This document shows positions 1-7,326 of a stretch of DNA of 24,443 bases, piece by piece; within the stretch, counting starts at the first letter, position 1, and every line of letters starts with the position of its first letter. The notes beneath the pieces are model-generated. The model made no database searches, was not told where the DNA came from, and worked only from the letters and a program-made list of their open reading frames with translations. The position numbers and the translations under genes were made by a program. Source of the DNA: Alteromonadaceae bacterium UBA2620 (GTDB taxonomy: Bacteria > Pseudomonadota > Gammaproteobacteria > Enterobacterales > Alteromonadaceae); NCBI GenBank assembly GCA_002339125.1, contig DDJQ01000016.1, forward strand, positions 1-24,443, read 5' to 3'.

Positions 1-15
1 TGCCCGGCGCACCAT

Positions 16-40
16 AAAAAAACCGGCTGTGTTCAGCCGG
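16..40 (-). terminator. Intrinsic terminator of grxD
   Basis: Read on the minus strand, a 7-bp stem (CCGGCTG/CAGCCGG, loop 4 nt, positions 23-40) is followed directly by seven T (16-22). It lies 22 bp past the grxD stop, so it ends that transcript. Confidence 0.85.
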
Positions 41-62
41 CTCTTTCAGTGATTTTGGATGA

Positions 63-410
63 CTATTCCGCTTTGTTTTTCTCAGCGGTTTCTTTAATCA
101 GTGGCTGAAGTTCACCTTGTTGGAACATTTCCAGAATAATGTCACACCCGCCAATTAGTTCGCCGTCGACCCATAGCTGAGGAAACGTAGGCCAGTTAGC
201 GTACGCTGGCAGCTCTGCGCGAATGTCAGGGTTTTGCAAAATATCAACATACGCAAATTGCTCACCGCAGGACATTAGTGCCTGAGATGCCTGAGCTGAG
301 AAACCGCAGCTGGGTAATTTAGGAGAGCCTTTCATATACAGCAGGATTGGGTTCTCTGAGATTTGCTGCTGAATACGCTCTAATGTGGTTTGTTCACCGT
401 TGTTTTCCAT
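63..410 (-). CDS. grxD: Monothiol glutaredoxin GrxD (Grx4)
   Basis: Cytoplasmic monothiol glutaredoxin of 115 aa. The family binds a [2Fe-2S] cluster with glutathione, usually as a dimer or with a BolA partner, and takes part in Fe-S cluster delivery and iron sensing. The sequence shows the active-site motif CGFS at residues 35-38, preceded by the conserved KGSP and LP, and the glutathione-binding segments WPTFPQLW (73-80) and GGCD (87-90). Length equals E. coli GrxD and similarity is obvious along the whole chain. The ATG has a good ribosome binding site (AGAGG, 5 nt upstream). It is transcribed away from sodB, an arrangement also found in E. coli, and ends at an intrinsic terminator. A -10 element and a palindrome lie upstream. 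Identification is secure. Confidence 0.97.
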   Translation of the reverse strand: MENNGEQTTLERIQQQISENPILLYMKGSPKLPSCGFSAQASQALMSCGEQFAYVDILQNPDIRAELPAYANWPTFPQLWVDGELIGGCDIILEMFQQGELQPLIKETAEKNKAE

Positions 411-484
411 GAATGCCTCTTAACTTTTTACCTTTGCAGGGATATGTATGCATGAACGCCACTTTTCAAGGGCGGGTAGCGCCG

Positions 485-513
485 ATTGTATCATTAATAT
501 GCGCCGCGCATAA
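485..513 (-). promoter_or_regulatory. grxD promoter with overlapping 15-bp palindrome
   Basis: On the minus strand an extended -10 (TGA then TACAAT, hexamer 485-490) lies 75 bp upstream of the grxD ATG. The -35 is weak. A perfect 15-bp palindrome, TATGCGC-C-GCGCATA (498-512), covers the spacer and -35 position, where a repressor would act. The regulator is not recognisable. Confidence 0.5.
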
Positions 514-752
514 ATTCTGATTTCACAGTTTGCCTTAACGTAAGTGATCCGATAAGTGCTTTTATGCCTATGATATAGCAAGCTGATGTTGGAGTTTCAC
601 TATTGCTTAGGCTAATCTGTAATACAAATAGTCAGTCAGCTTGTTACGACACACAACAGCATTTGGATTGGTTACCGGTTTTGTGACTGCGATGTAATAG
701 GTTCCCACCACCGCCAACTAACTCAAAAAAGAAAAATTTCATCTAATTGTCA

Positions 753-786
753 TTGGGTTAAATAAATCCGTCCCTATATCATAGGG
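753..786 (+). promoter_or_regulatory. Candidate sodB promoter with palindrome over the -10
   Basis: TTGGGT (753-758), 18 nt, TATCAT (777-782) is the best sigma-70-like pair upstream of sodB and follows an A/T-rich stretch (724-748). A perfect inverted repeat CCCTAT-ATC-ATAGGG (772-786) spans the -10. This start would give an untranslated leader of about 80 nt. The 411-868 gap also holds the grxD promoter. I see nothing else definite in it: no ORF with a ribosome binding site and no tRNA. Confidence 0.4.
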
Positions 787-868
787 TGTCGGGATAAATG
801 ACCGTTAGAACAATAAACTTATTCTGATAACAGACTACGTACAACTAACCAAGAAAATGGAGACTCAT

Positions 869-1453
869 ATGGCTTTTGAACTACCAGCGTTACCTTATGA
901 AAAAGATGCTCTGGAGCCACACATTTCTGCTGAGACGCTTGATTACCACTATGGTAAACACCACGCTACTTACGTAACCAAACTGAATGGTCTGGTAGAA
1001 GGTACTGATCTGGAATCAAAGAGCCTGGAAGAAATCGTTAAGACTTCTGAAGGCGGTGTATTCAACAACGCTGCTCAGGTATGGAACCACACGTTCTACT
1101 GGAACTGCTTAAGCCCGAACGGCGGTGGTGAGCCAACTGGCGCACTGGCAGATGCGATTGTTGCAAAATGGGGCTCTTTTGAAGACTTCCAGGCTGCATT
1201 CAACGACAAAGCAGTAAACAACTTTGGTTCAAGCTGGACCTGGCTGGTTAAAACTGCTGACGGTAGCCTGGATATCGTTAACACCAGCAACGCGGCTACT
1301 CCACTGACTGACGACAGCCTGACACCAGTGCTGACTGTTGACCTGTGGGAACACGCTTACTACATCGATTACCGTAACCTGCGTCCAAAGTACTTAGGTG
1401 GCTTCTGGGCACTGGTTAACTGGGAATTCGCTGCCGCTAACTTCAGCGCGTAA
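869..1453 (+). CDS. sodB: Iron superoxide dismutase SodB
   Basis: Dismutates superoxide to hydrogen peroxide and oxygen in the cytoplasm, as an Fe-containing homodimer. The 194-aa protein closely follows E. coli SodB (193 aa). Metal ligands are visible at H27, H74, D158 and H162. Q70, within AAQVWNHTFYWN, is the glutamine that marks iron rather than manganese enzymes. I chose the ATG at 869 rather than the in-frame ATG at 857 because the family begins at MxFELPALPY and a TGGAGA ribosome binding site (858-863) sits just upstream of 869. It is divergent from grxD. A long leader and a hairpin after the stop suggest a single-gene unit. In enterobacteria sodB mRNA is repressed by the Fur-controlled RNA RyhB; whether something similar acts here is unknown. 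Confidence 0.97.
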   Translation: MAFELPALPYEKDALEPHISAETLDYHYGKHHATYVTKLNGLVEGTDLESKSLEEIVKTSEGGVFNNAAQVWNHTFYWNCLSPNGGGEPTGALADAIVAKWGSFEDFQAAFNDKAVNNFGSSWTWLVKTADGSLDIVNTSNAATPLTDDSLTPVLTVDLWEHAYYIDYRNLRPKYLGGFWALVNWEFAAANFSA

Positions 1454-1462
1454 CCCCTTTTA

Positions 1463-1485
1463 CGTACCCGCACCCTGCGGGTACG
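1463..1485 (+). terminator. Hairpin after sodB
   Basis: A perfect 10-bp stem (CGTACCCGCA/TGCGGGTACG, loop CCC) begins 10 bp after the sodB stop. Only a C/T-rich tract follows, not a clean T run. It is probably the sodB terminator or an mRNA-stabilising hairpin. Confidence 0.6.
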
Positions 1486-1624
1486 ATCCTTCTCTCCCCC
1501 ACTGATAATTTTCACTTTTTTCTGTTTATCACTGCCCTTTGCCAGCCCTTAGTTCACTTGGGCCTCATGATTTCATTAACATTTTTGTTGCAAAAATAAA
1601 CGACGAATAACAGCCTCACCCCAT

Positions 1625-1651
1625 TGTTTTCTGAAATTATAGGACTATGCT
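1625..1651 (+). promoter_or_regulatory. Sigma-S-like promoter of the prkA operon
   Basis: CTATGCT (1645-1651) fits the extended -10 preferred by RpoS (CTAYRCT). A weak -35, TTGTTT (1625-1630), lies 16 nt before the TATGCT hexamer. The start would fall near 1658, about 31 nt before the prkA ATG. E. coli yeaG-yeaH is known to be RpoS-dependent, which supports this reading. Confidence 0.5.
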
Positions 1652-1688
1652 GGAAGTACGGGAGACCGTTTTTTATACAGGGGTATTT

Positions 1689-3611
1689 ATGGGTATTTTC
1701 GAGCATTACCAAGAGCGCTATGAAAAACATAAGCAAGAAGAGTTTACCATTCAGGAATTCTTAGGCATCTGTAAAAACGACCCGATGGCCTATGCAAATT
1801 CCGCGGAAAGATTGCTACAGGCCATTGGTGAGCCTGAAATGATAGACACATCCACCGATCCGGCACTCAGCCGCATTTTCTCAAACCGCGTTATCGCCCG
1901 TTATCCGGCATTCCATGAGTTTTTTGGCATGGAAGAAGCGATTGAACAGATAGTGTCCTACCTGCGTCACGCTGCTCAGGGGCTGGAAGAGAAAAAGCAA
2001 ATTCTGTACTTGTTGGGGCCGGTGGGTGGCGGCAAATCATCGCTTGCTGAACGGCTTAAAGAGCTGATGCAAAAAGTGCCAATCTACATGATTAAAGACT
2101 CGCCGGTTAACGACCATCCGTTTTGCTTGTTTGACTTAAATGAAGACGGCAACATTCTTGAACAAGAGTACGGCATTCCAAAACGGTATTTAAAAACCAT
2201 TATGTCACCCTGGGCCAGAAAGCGCCTGCATGAATACAACGGTGACATCACTAAATTTAAAGTCGTGAAGGTATATCCATCCATTCTCGATCAGATGGGC
2301 ATTGCTAAAACCGAGCCTGGCGATGAAAACAACCAGGATATCTCGTCGCTGGTCGGTAAAGTGGATATCCGTCGTCTGGAGCAATTTGCTCAGAACGATC
2401 CGGATGCCTACAGCTACTCAGGTTCTCTGTGTAAAGCCAATCAGGGTCTGATGGAATTTGTGGAAATGTTTAAAGCACCAATTAAGGTGCTGCATCCGCT
2501 GCTCACCGCAACGCAAGAAGGCAACTATAATCCTACAGAAGGATTTTCTGCGCTGCCCTTTGACGGGCTTATTCTGGCTCACTCTAACGAGTCTGAATGG
2601 CAGTCGTTCCGCAACAACAAAAACAATGAGGCGTTCCTTGATCGGGTTTACATTGTTAAAGTGCCTTATTGCCTGCGCGTTTCTGAAGAAATGCGGATCT
2701 ACGACAAACTATTGCAAAACAGTGAACTACACGGCGCGCCCTGCGCACCAGACACGTTAAAAAGTCTGGCTCAGTTTATTGTACTGTCACGACTTAAAGA
2801 GCCTGAGAATTCCAGCATCTATTCGAAAATGCGGGTCTACGACGGTGAAAGCCTGAAAGATACCGATCCAAAAGCCAAATCCTATCAGGAATACCGCGAT
2901 TACGCCGGGGTTGATGAGGGCATGGAAGGTTTGTCTACCCGTTTCGCTTTCAAAATATTATCACGCGTGTTCAACTTCGATCACGCCGAGGTCGCGGCTA
3001 ACCCGGTACATTTATTCTATGTGCTGGAGCGACAAATTGAGCGCGAGCAGTTCCCTCAGGATACAGCCGATCGCTATAAGGAATTTTTAAAAGGCTTCCT
3101 GATCCCGCATTACGTGGAGTTTATTGGCAAGGAAATTCAAACCGCATATCTGGAGTCTTACTCTGAGTATGGCCAGAATCTCTTTGACCGCTATGTCACC
3201 TATGCAGACTTTTGGATCCAGGATCAGGAATACCGCGATCCGGAAACCGGTCAGCTGTTTGACCGCGCGTCGCTGAATGCCGAGCTGGAGAAAACTGAAA
3301 AACCGGCCGGTATCAGTAACCCGAAAGATTTCCGTAATGAAATCGTGAATTTTGTGCTCCGTGCCCGGGCCAATAATGGGGGTAAAAACCCTAATTGGAC
3401 CAGCTACGAAAAACTGCGCACCGTAATAGAGAAGAAAATGTTCTCCAATACGGAAGATTTACTGCCGGTGATTTCGTTTAACACCAAAGGGTCTGCCGAA
3501 GATCGTAAGAAACACGACGACTTTGTGAACCGGATGGTGGAAAAAGGGTATACACAAAAACAAGTACGGTTACTGTGCGAATGGTACCTGCGTGTCCGCA
3601 AAGCATCTTAG
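1689..3611 (+). CDS. prkA: PrkA/YeaG family AAA+ serine protein kinase
   Basis: Homologue of B. subtilis PrkA and E. coli YeaG, 640 aa (YeaG is 644). The family has an N-terminal AAA+ domain and a C-terminal kinase-like domain, and acts in stress, stationary-phase or sporulation responses; kinase activity and, for some members, ATP-dependent proteolysis have been reported. The Walker A motif is clear (GPVGGGKS, residues 110-117). The protein begins MGIFEHYQERY as in the family. I chose the ATG at 1689 over 1647 because AGGGG lies just upstream and the 1647 codon falls inside the -10 element. It is first in a three-gene operon, with 26 bp to yeaH. No damage is seen. Confidence 0.93.
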   Translation: MGIFEHYQERYEKHKQEEFTIQEFLGICKNDPMAYANSAERLLQAIGEPEMIDTSTDPALSRIFSNRVIARYPAFHEFFGMEEAIEQIVSYLRHAAQGLEEKKQILYLLGPVGGGKSSLAERLKELMQKVPIYMIKDSPVNDHPFCLFDLNEDGNILEQEYGIPKRYLKTIMSPWARKRLHEYNGDITKFKVVKVYPSILDQMGIAKTEPGDENNQDISSLVGKVDIRRLEQFAQNDPDAYSYSGSLCKANQGLMEFVEMFKAPIKVLHPLLTATQEGNYNPTEGFSALPFDGLILAHSNESEWQSFRNNKNNEAFLDRVYIVKVPYCLRVSEEMRIYDKLLQNSELHGAPCAPDTLKSLAQFIVLSRLKEPENSSIYSKMRVYDGESLKDTDPKAKSYQEYRDYAGVDEGMEGLSTRFAFKILSRVFNFDHAEVAANPVHLFYVLERQIEREQFPQDTADRYKEFLKGFLIPHYVEFIGKEIQTAYLESYSEYGQNLFDRYVTYADFWIQDQEYRDPETGQLFDRASLNAELEKTEKPAGISNPKDFRNEIVNFVLRARANNGGKNPNWTSYEKLRTVIEKKMFSNTEDLLPVISFNTKGSAEDRKKHDDFVNRMVEKGYTQKQVRLLCEWYLRVRKAS

Positions 3612-3637
3612 GGTGCAATTTAGCGTGAAGGGGTTGT

Positions 3638-4921
3638 ATGGCACATTTCATAGACCGCAGGTTAAATAGCAAAGGGAAAAGCACCCTTAACCGTCAGCGG
3701 TTTTTAAAACGATATAAGCAACAAATCAAACGCGCTGTGTCAGATGCCGTCGGTCAACGTTCGGTGACCGACGTCGAATCTGGCGAACATATCAGCATAC
3801 CCAAACAGGACATCTCCGAACCATTATTTCATACCGGGAAAGGTGGCAAACGCACCGTTGTTCACCCGGGCAACGATCAGTTTACCGCCGGTGACCGCAT
3901 CGACCGTCCGCCGCCTCAGGGCGGCCAGGGCTCAGGTCAGGGCGATGCCGGTAATAGTGGCGAAGGTGAAGATGACTTTACCTTCTCCATATCCAAAGAC
4001 GAATACCTCGACTTACTGTTTGAAGATTTGGCCCTGCCCAACCTGAAAAACAGCCAGTTCGATCAGGTAGTGCAATACGAAACTTACCGGGCGGGTTACC
4101 AAACCGACGGGGTGCCTACCAATCTGGATATTGTGCGCTCACTGAAGGGCTCGATGGCCCGACGGGTAGCGCTAACTGCGGCAGACCGGCGTAAGCTGCG
4201 TGAGGCCGAAGAAGAGCTGGAGAAGCTTAAAGCCGACAAGCACGATAACACCGTAGCGATTATCGAATTGGAAAAAACCATTGGCGCGTTAAAAGCTAAA
4301 ATTGCTGGTGTTCCGTTTATTGACACCTTCGATTTACGTTTTAGAAACTACGCCAAAAAGCCTGTCCCCACCAGCAAGGCAGTCATGTTTTGCCTGATGG
4401 ATGTTTCCGGCTCGATGGATCAGGCCACCAAAGATATGGCTAAGCGTTTTTATATCCTGCTCTATTTGTTTTTAAGCCGGACCTATAAAAACGTCGAGGT
4501 GGTATACATTCGCCATCATACTCAGGCCAAAGAGGTCGATGAGCAGGAGTTTTTCTACTCTCAGGAAACCGGCGGTACCATTGTATCCAGCGCGCTTAAA
4601 CTGATGGACGAAATTATTGCCGAACGCTACCAGGACAGCGACTGGAACATTTATGCCGCGCAGGCCTCGGACGGTGATAACTGGGCCGACGACTCACCTC
4701 AGTGCCGCGAACTTCTGATGAAAAAACTACTGCCGGTAACGCGCTATTTCGCTTATATCGAAATTACCGAACGCCAGCACCAGAGCCTGTGGCGGGAGTA
4801 CCAAAGCGTGGAGGAAGCCTGCAGTAACTTTGTTTGCAAACACATCATCTCGGTCAGCGATATCTATCCTGTATTCCGTGAACTGTTTGAAAAAACCAGT
4901 GAAACCAGCGGAGGAAGCTAA
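3638..4921 (+). CDS. yeaH: YeaH/YhbH family (UPF0229) VWA-domain protein
   Basis: Cytoplasmic protein of 427 aa, the same length as E. coli YeaH. It is the usual partner of PrkA in proteobacteria; its biochemical role is not settled. Residues 91-110 are rich in Gly and Pro. Residues 181-220 form a charged, probably coiled-coil segment. A von Willebrand factor A-type domain follows, with the metal-site signature DVSGS (D255, S257, S259). It most likely scaffolds or delivers partners through that metal site. The start has GAAGGGG upstream, and the stop overlaps the next ATG (TAATG at 4919-4923), so it is translationally coupled to the SpoVR gene. Confidence 0.92.
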   Translation: MAHFIDRRLNSKGKSTLNRQRFLKRYKQQIKRAVSDAVGQRSVTDVESGEHISIPKQDISEPLFHTGKGGKRTVVHPGNDQFTAGDRIDRPPPQGGQGSGQGDAGNSGEGEDDFTFSISKDEYLDLLFEDLALPNLKNSQFDQVVQYETYRAGYQTDGVPTNLDIVRSLKGSMARRVALTAADRRKLREAEEELEKLKADKHDNTVAIIELEKTIGALKAKIAGVPFIDTFDLRFRNYAKKPVPTSKAVMFCLMDVSGSMDQATKDMAKRFYILLYLFLSRTYKNVEVVYIRHHTQAKEVDEQEFFYSQETGGTIVSSALKLMDEIIAERYQDSDWNIYAAQASDGDNWADDSPQCRELLMKKLLPVTRYFAYIEITERQHQSLWREYQSVEEACSNFVCKHIISVSDIYPVFRELFEKTSETSGGS

Positions 4922-6432
4922 TGACGGCTGAAGTAGCAGAAGTAAAAAAAACACTCAGCGACGGGCCCGATTGGACCTTCGACATGCTGGCCCAGTACGA
5001 AGCTGAAATAGACCGAATTGCCAAAGAATACAAACTCGACATATATCCAAACCAAATTGAAGTGATCACCGCCGAGCAAATGATGGATGCCTATGCCAGC
5101 ATTGGTATGCCAATCAATTATACCCACTGGTCATTTGGCAAAAAATTCATTCAGAACGAGCAGCAATACCGCCGCGGTCAGATGGGCCTGGCCTACGAAA
5201 TAGTGATTAATTCCAATCCGTGTATTGCTTACCTGATGGAAGAAAATACCATTACCATGCAGGCACTGGTAATGGCTCATGCCTGTTTCGGGCACAACTC
5301 CTTTTTTAAAGGCAATTACCTGTTTCAAACCTGGACCGATGCCAGTTCGATTATTGATTATCTGGTGTTTGCTAAAAACTATATTGCCAAATGCGAACAA
5401 AAATACGGTTACGAGGAAGTCGAGCAAACGCTGGACTCCTGCCACGCACTGATGAATTTTGGTGTAGACCGTTACAAACGCCCGCAGAAGCTGTCGCTGC
5501 AGGAAGAGAAGAGCCGCCAGAAACAACGGGCTAAGTATTTGCAGTCGCAGGTAAATGAACTTTGGCGCACCCTGCCCGACAGCAAAGAAAATAATCAGCC
5601 GAAGGCTATGCGTTTCCCGGCGGAGCCTCAGGAAAACCTACTTTATTTCATTGAAAAAAATGCCCCTCTGCTGGAGCCCTGGCAGCGTGAAATTGTGCGC
5701 ATCGTGCGCAAAGTGTCGCAGTATTTTTATCCGCAAAAGCAAACCCAGGTAATGAACGAGGGCTGGGCGTGTTTCTGGCATTACCATATTTTAAACAAGC
5801 TTTATGATGAAGGCCTTGTCACCGACCGTTTTATGCTGGAGTTCCTGCACAGTCATACCAGCGTGGTTACTCAACCCGACTATAACAGCCCTTTTTACAG
5901 CGGTATCAATCCTTATGCCTTGGGCTTTAATATGTTTATGGATATCAAACGTATTTGCCAGGAGCCTACCGAAGAAGATCGTTACTGGTTCCCGGACATT
6001 GCTGGTAAGGACTGGCTGGAAACCGTGCATTTCGCTATGCATAACTTTAAGGATGAAAGCTTTATCAGTCAGTTTTTATCACCCAAAGTCATGCGGGACT
6101 TTAAACTGTTCGCGGTAGAAGATGATTCTGATAAACCCTATGTGAGCGTATCGGCCATTCACGACGAGCGCGGCTACCGTGCGATTCGGGAAAAGCTCTC
6201 CGCCCAGTACAATCTGAGTAACTTAGAGCCCAATATTCAGGTGTATAACGTGGATGTGCGCGGCGACCGTTCGCTCACTTTGCGGTATGTACCGCAAAAT
6301 GAGATCCCTCTGGCCGACAGCAAAGACGAAGTGATGCGCCACCTGCACCGGCTGTGGAAATTCGACGTGAAACTCGAACAGATACAGGACGATGGTGAGC
6401 CTGCAGTAATAGCCCGTTGTATAAGACAATAA
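4921..6432 (+). CDS. ycgB: SpoVR/YcgB family protein
   Basis: Member of the SpoVR family, 503 aa (E. coli YcgB is about 510). B. subtilis SpoVR is needed for spore cortex formation; in Gram-negative bacteria the protein accompanies PrkA and YeaH and its activity is unknown. Conserved His-rich stretches are visible: a segment with H120 and H125 ahead of FFKGN, and NEGWACFWHYH (279-289). The start overlaps the yeaH stop by one base, behind GGAGG. The C-terminus looks complete, but the stop codon touches the inverted repeat of a mobile element at 6433. Any native terminator is therefore displaced, and read-through into the element is possible. I place the protein in the cytoplasm because no signal peptide or membrane segment is seen. 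Confidence 0.92.
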   Translation: MTAEVAEVKKTLSDGPDWTFDMLAQYEAEIDRIAKEYKLDIYPNQIEVITAEQMMDAYASIGMPINYTHWSFGKKFIQNEQQYRRGQMGLAYEIVINSNPCIAYLMEENTITMQALVMAHACFGHNSFFKGNYLFQTWTDASSIIDYLVFAKNYIAKCEQKYGYEEVEQTLDSCHALMNFGVDRYKRPQKLSLQEEKSRQKQRAKYLQSQVNELWRTLPDSKENNQPKAMRFPAEPQENLLYFIEKNAPLLEPWQREIVRIVRKVSQYFYPQKQTQVMNEGWACFWHYHILNKLYDEGLVTDRFMLEFLHSHTSVVTQPDYNSPFYSGINPYALGFNMFMDIKRICQEPTEEDRYWFPDIAGKDWLETVHFAMHNFKDESFISQFLSPKVMRDFKLFAVEDDSDKPYVSVSAIHDERGYRAIREKLSAQYNLSNLEPNIQVYNVDVRGDRSLTLRYVPQNEIPLADSKDEVMRHLHRLWKFDVKLEQIQDDGEPAVIARCIRQ

Positions 6433-6465
6433 CGATCAAGCGATCAAGGGGTCAGATTCTTTGAA
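6433..6465 (+). repeat. Left inverted repeat of the RAYT element
   Basis: Starts with two tandem copies of CGATCAAG (6433-6440, 6441-6448), followed by GGGTCAG, then TTCTTTGAA. It differs from the reverse complement of the right repeat only at 6456 (A for G). It includes the stop codon and the last four sense codons of the transposase gene. Confidence 0.95.
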
Positions 6466-7168
6466 GCCATTCCTTAAACTCTTCAGAGCGTCTATCCCCT
6501 CCGTGTTCAAGATATCCGACAAAACGTTCAAGTTGGTCGGATATCTGCTTTACAAATTTGTCATTGCCCAGGGCCCTGGATTTGTTTATCGATATTCTTA
6601 TCTTATTCACCGTCTCATTTGATAACGAGTTGTCGAGAAGTCGGTTATAAGCCAGTTTTCTGCTTACGGAGTCAACACCGAGGGATAAATAGAGAGGGTG
6701 GGGCTCTATCATGGCAATATTTTTGTTGCCTCCATTTGCATGATAGCTACTCCATGTATAGCCTTTTGGGTGGCTTACCATTTTTGCTCTAACAGGATTT
6801 AGTTCTATATACTGATAAACCTGCAGGAGATACTCTTCAGAATTCACCAAACTGGATTTGAATCTACCTTCCCAAAGCGTGCCGGTTCGATTGTAAGTAG
6901 TATTGAAATAACGAACATAATAACGCCCTAAACTCTGCATAACATGACTAATGCCCTCATAATCTGATGCTTGCAAAAGTAAATGAACATGGTTTGTCAT
7001 TAAGACAAAACAATGTATCAGCACATTAAATTTTTCTGCACACTCTTCAAGCTTTTTAAGGTAAACGGCATAGTCTTTCGCCTGAAAAAAACACGCTTGT
7101 CTATTATTCCCTCGCTGAACAACGTGTACAGGCATATTTGGAACCAAAACTCTTGGACGACGAGCCAA
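6452..7168 (-). CDS. REP-associated tyrosine transposase (Y1/HUH family)
   Basis: Single-strand DNA transposase of the IS200-like Y1 superfamily, RAYT branch, 238 aa. The metal-binding HUH motif is HVH at residues 60-62 in MTNHVHLLL. The family signature WEGRFKSS (99-106) is present, followed by EEYLLQVYQYIELNPVRA (111-128). One of Y113, Y118 or Y120 should be the nucleophile. RAYTs are generally single-copy domesticated genes that process REP repeats. I chose the TTG at 7168 as start because GGAG lies 8 nt upstream and the family begins at (M)ARRPR. Upstream in-frame codons to 7222 lack family similarity. The C-terminal codons and stop lie inside the left inverted repeat. The catalytic core looks intact. 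Confidence 0.88.
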   Translation of the reverse strand: MARRPRVLVPNMPVHVVQRGNNRQACFFQAKDYAVYLKKLEECAEKFNVLIHCFVLMTNHVHLLLQASDYEGISHVMQSLGRYYVRYFNTTYNRTGTLWEGRFKSSLVNSEEYLLQVYQYIELNPVRAKMVSHPKGYTWSSYHANGGNKNIAMIEPHPLYLSLGVDSVSRKLAYNRLLDNSLSNETVNKIRISINKSRALGNDKFVKQISDQLERFVGYLEHGGDRRSEEFKEWLQRI

Positions 7169-7293
7169 TTTTATTTCTCCCTGAAAACAAACTGGCTTAA
7201 TTCTTATTTGAAAACCTAACAATTTATACTGCTCAGCAGGTCAGTTTTTTAGTTGCGGCAAACTAAAGTTTTACCTCACCATGAGAAAGTATT

Positions 7294-7326
7294 TTCAAAG
7301 AACCTGACCCCTTGATCGCTTGATCG
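7294..7326 (-). repeat. Right inverted repeat of the RAYT element
   Basis: Reverse complement matches the left repeat at 32 of 33 positions, including the doubled CGATCAAG. It supplies most of the foreign C-terminal codons of the truncated membrane-protein gene that reads through it. Confidence 0.95.

Larger units (their letters stand above)
6433..7326 (-). mobile_element. RAYT-type element bounded by 33-bp inverted repeats
   Basis: An 894-bp unit defined by inverted repeats at 6433-6465 and 7294-7326 (32 of 33 bases identical), carrying one Y1/HUH transposase gene on the minus strand. The inner sequence looks more A/T-rich than its neighbours. No target duplication is seen: the left flank is AATAA and the right flank AAACT. 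Between transposase and right repeat lie two small dyads, CTGCT-C-AGCAG (7229-7239) and TTTAGTT-N6-AACTAAA (7248-7267). Transposases of this class are usually flanked by inverted REP sequences, which fits. The insertion abuts ycgB and truncates the gene on the other side. Confidence 0.75.

Noticed and set aside
1647..1688. Upstream in-frame start for prkA
   Set aside because: The codon lies in the probable -10 element, and the family begins at the 1689 ATG.
5131..5526. 131-codon minus-strand ORF inside ycgB
   Set aside because: Opposite-strand shadow of a conserved gene, without a ribosome binding site.
6433..7326. CGATCAAG at both element ends as a target-site duplication
   Set aside because: The copies are inverted rather than direct, so they belong to the element's ends and are not duplicated target.
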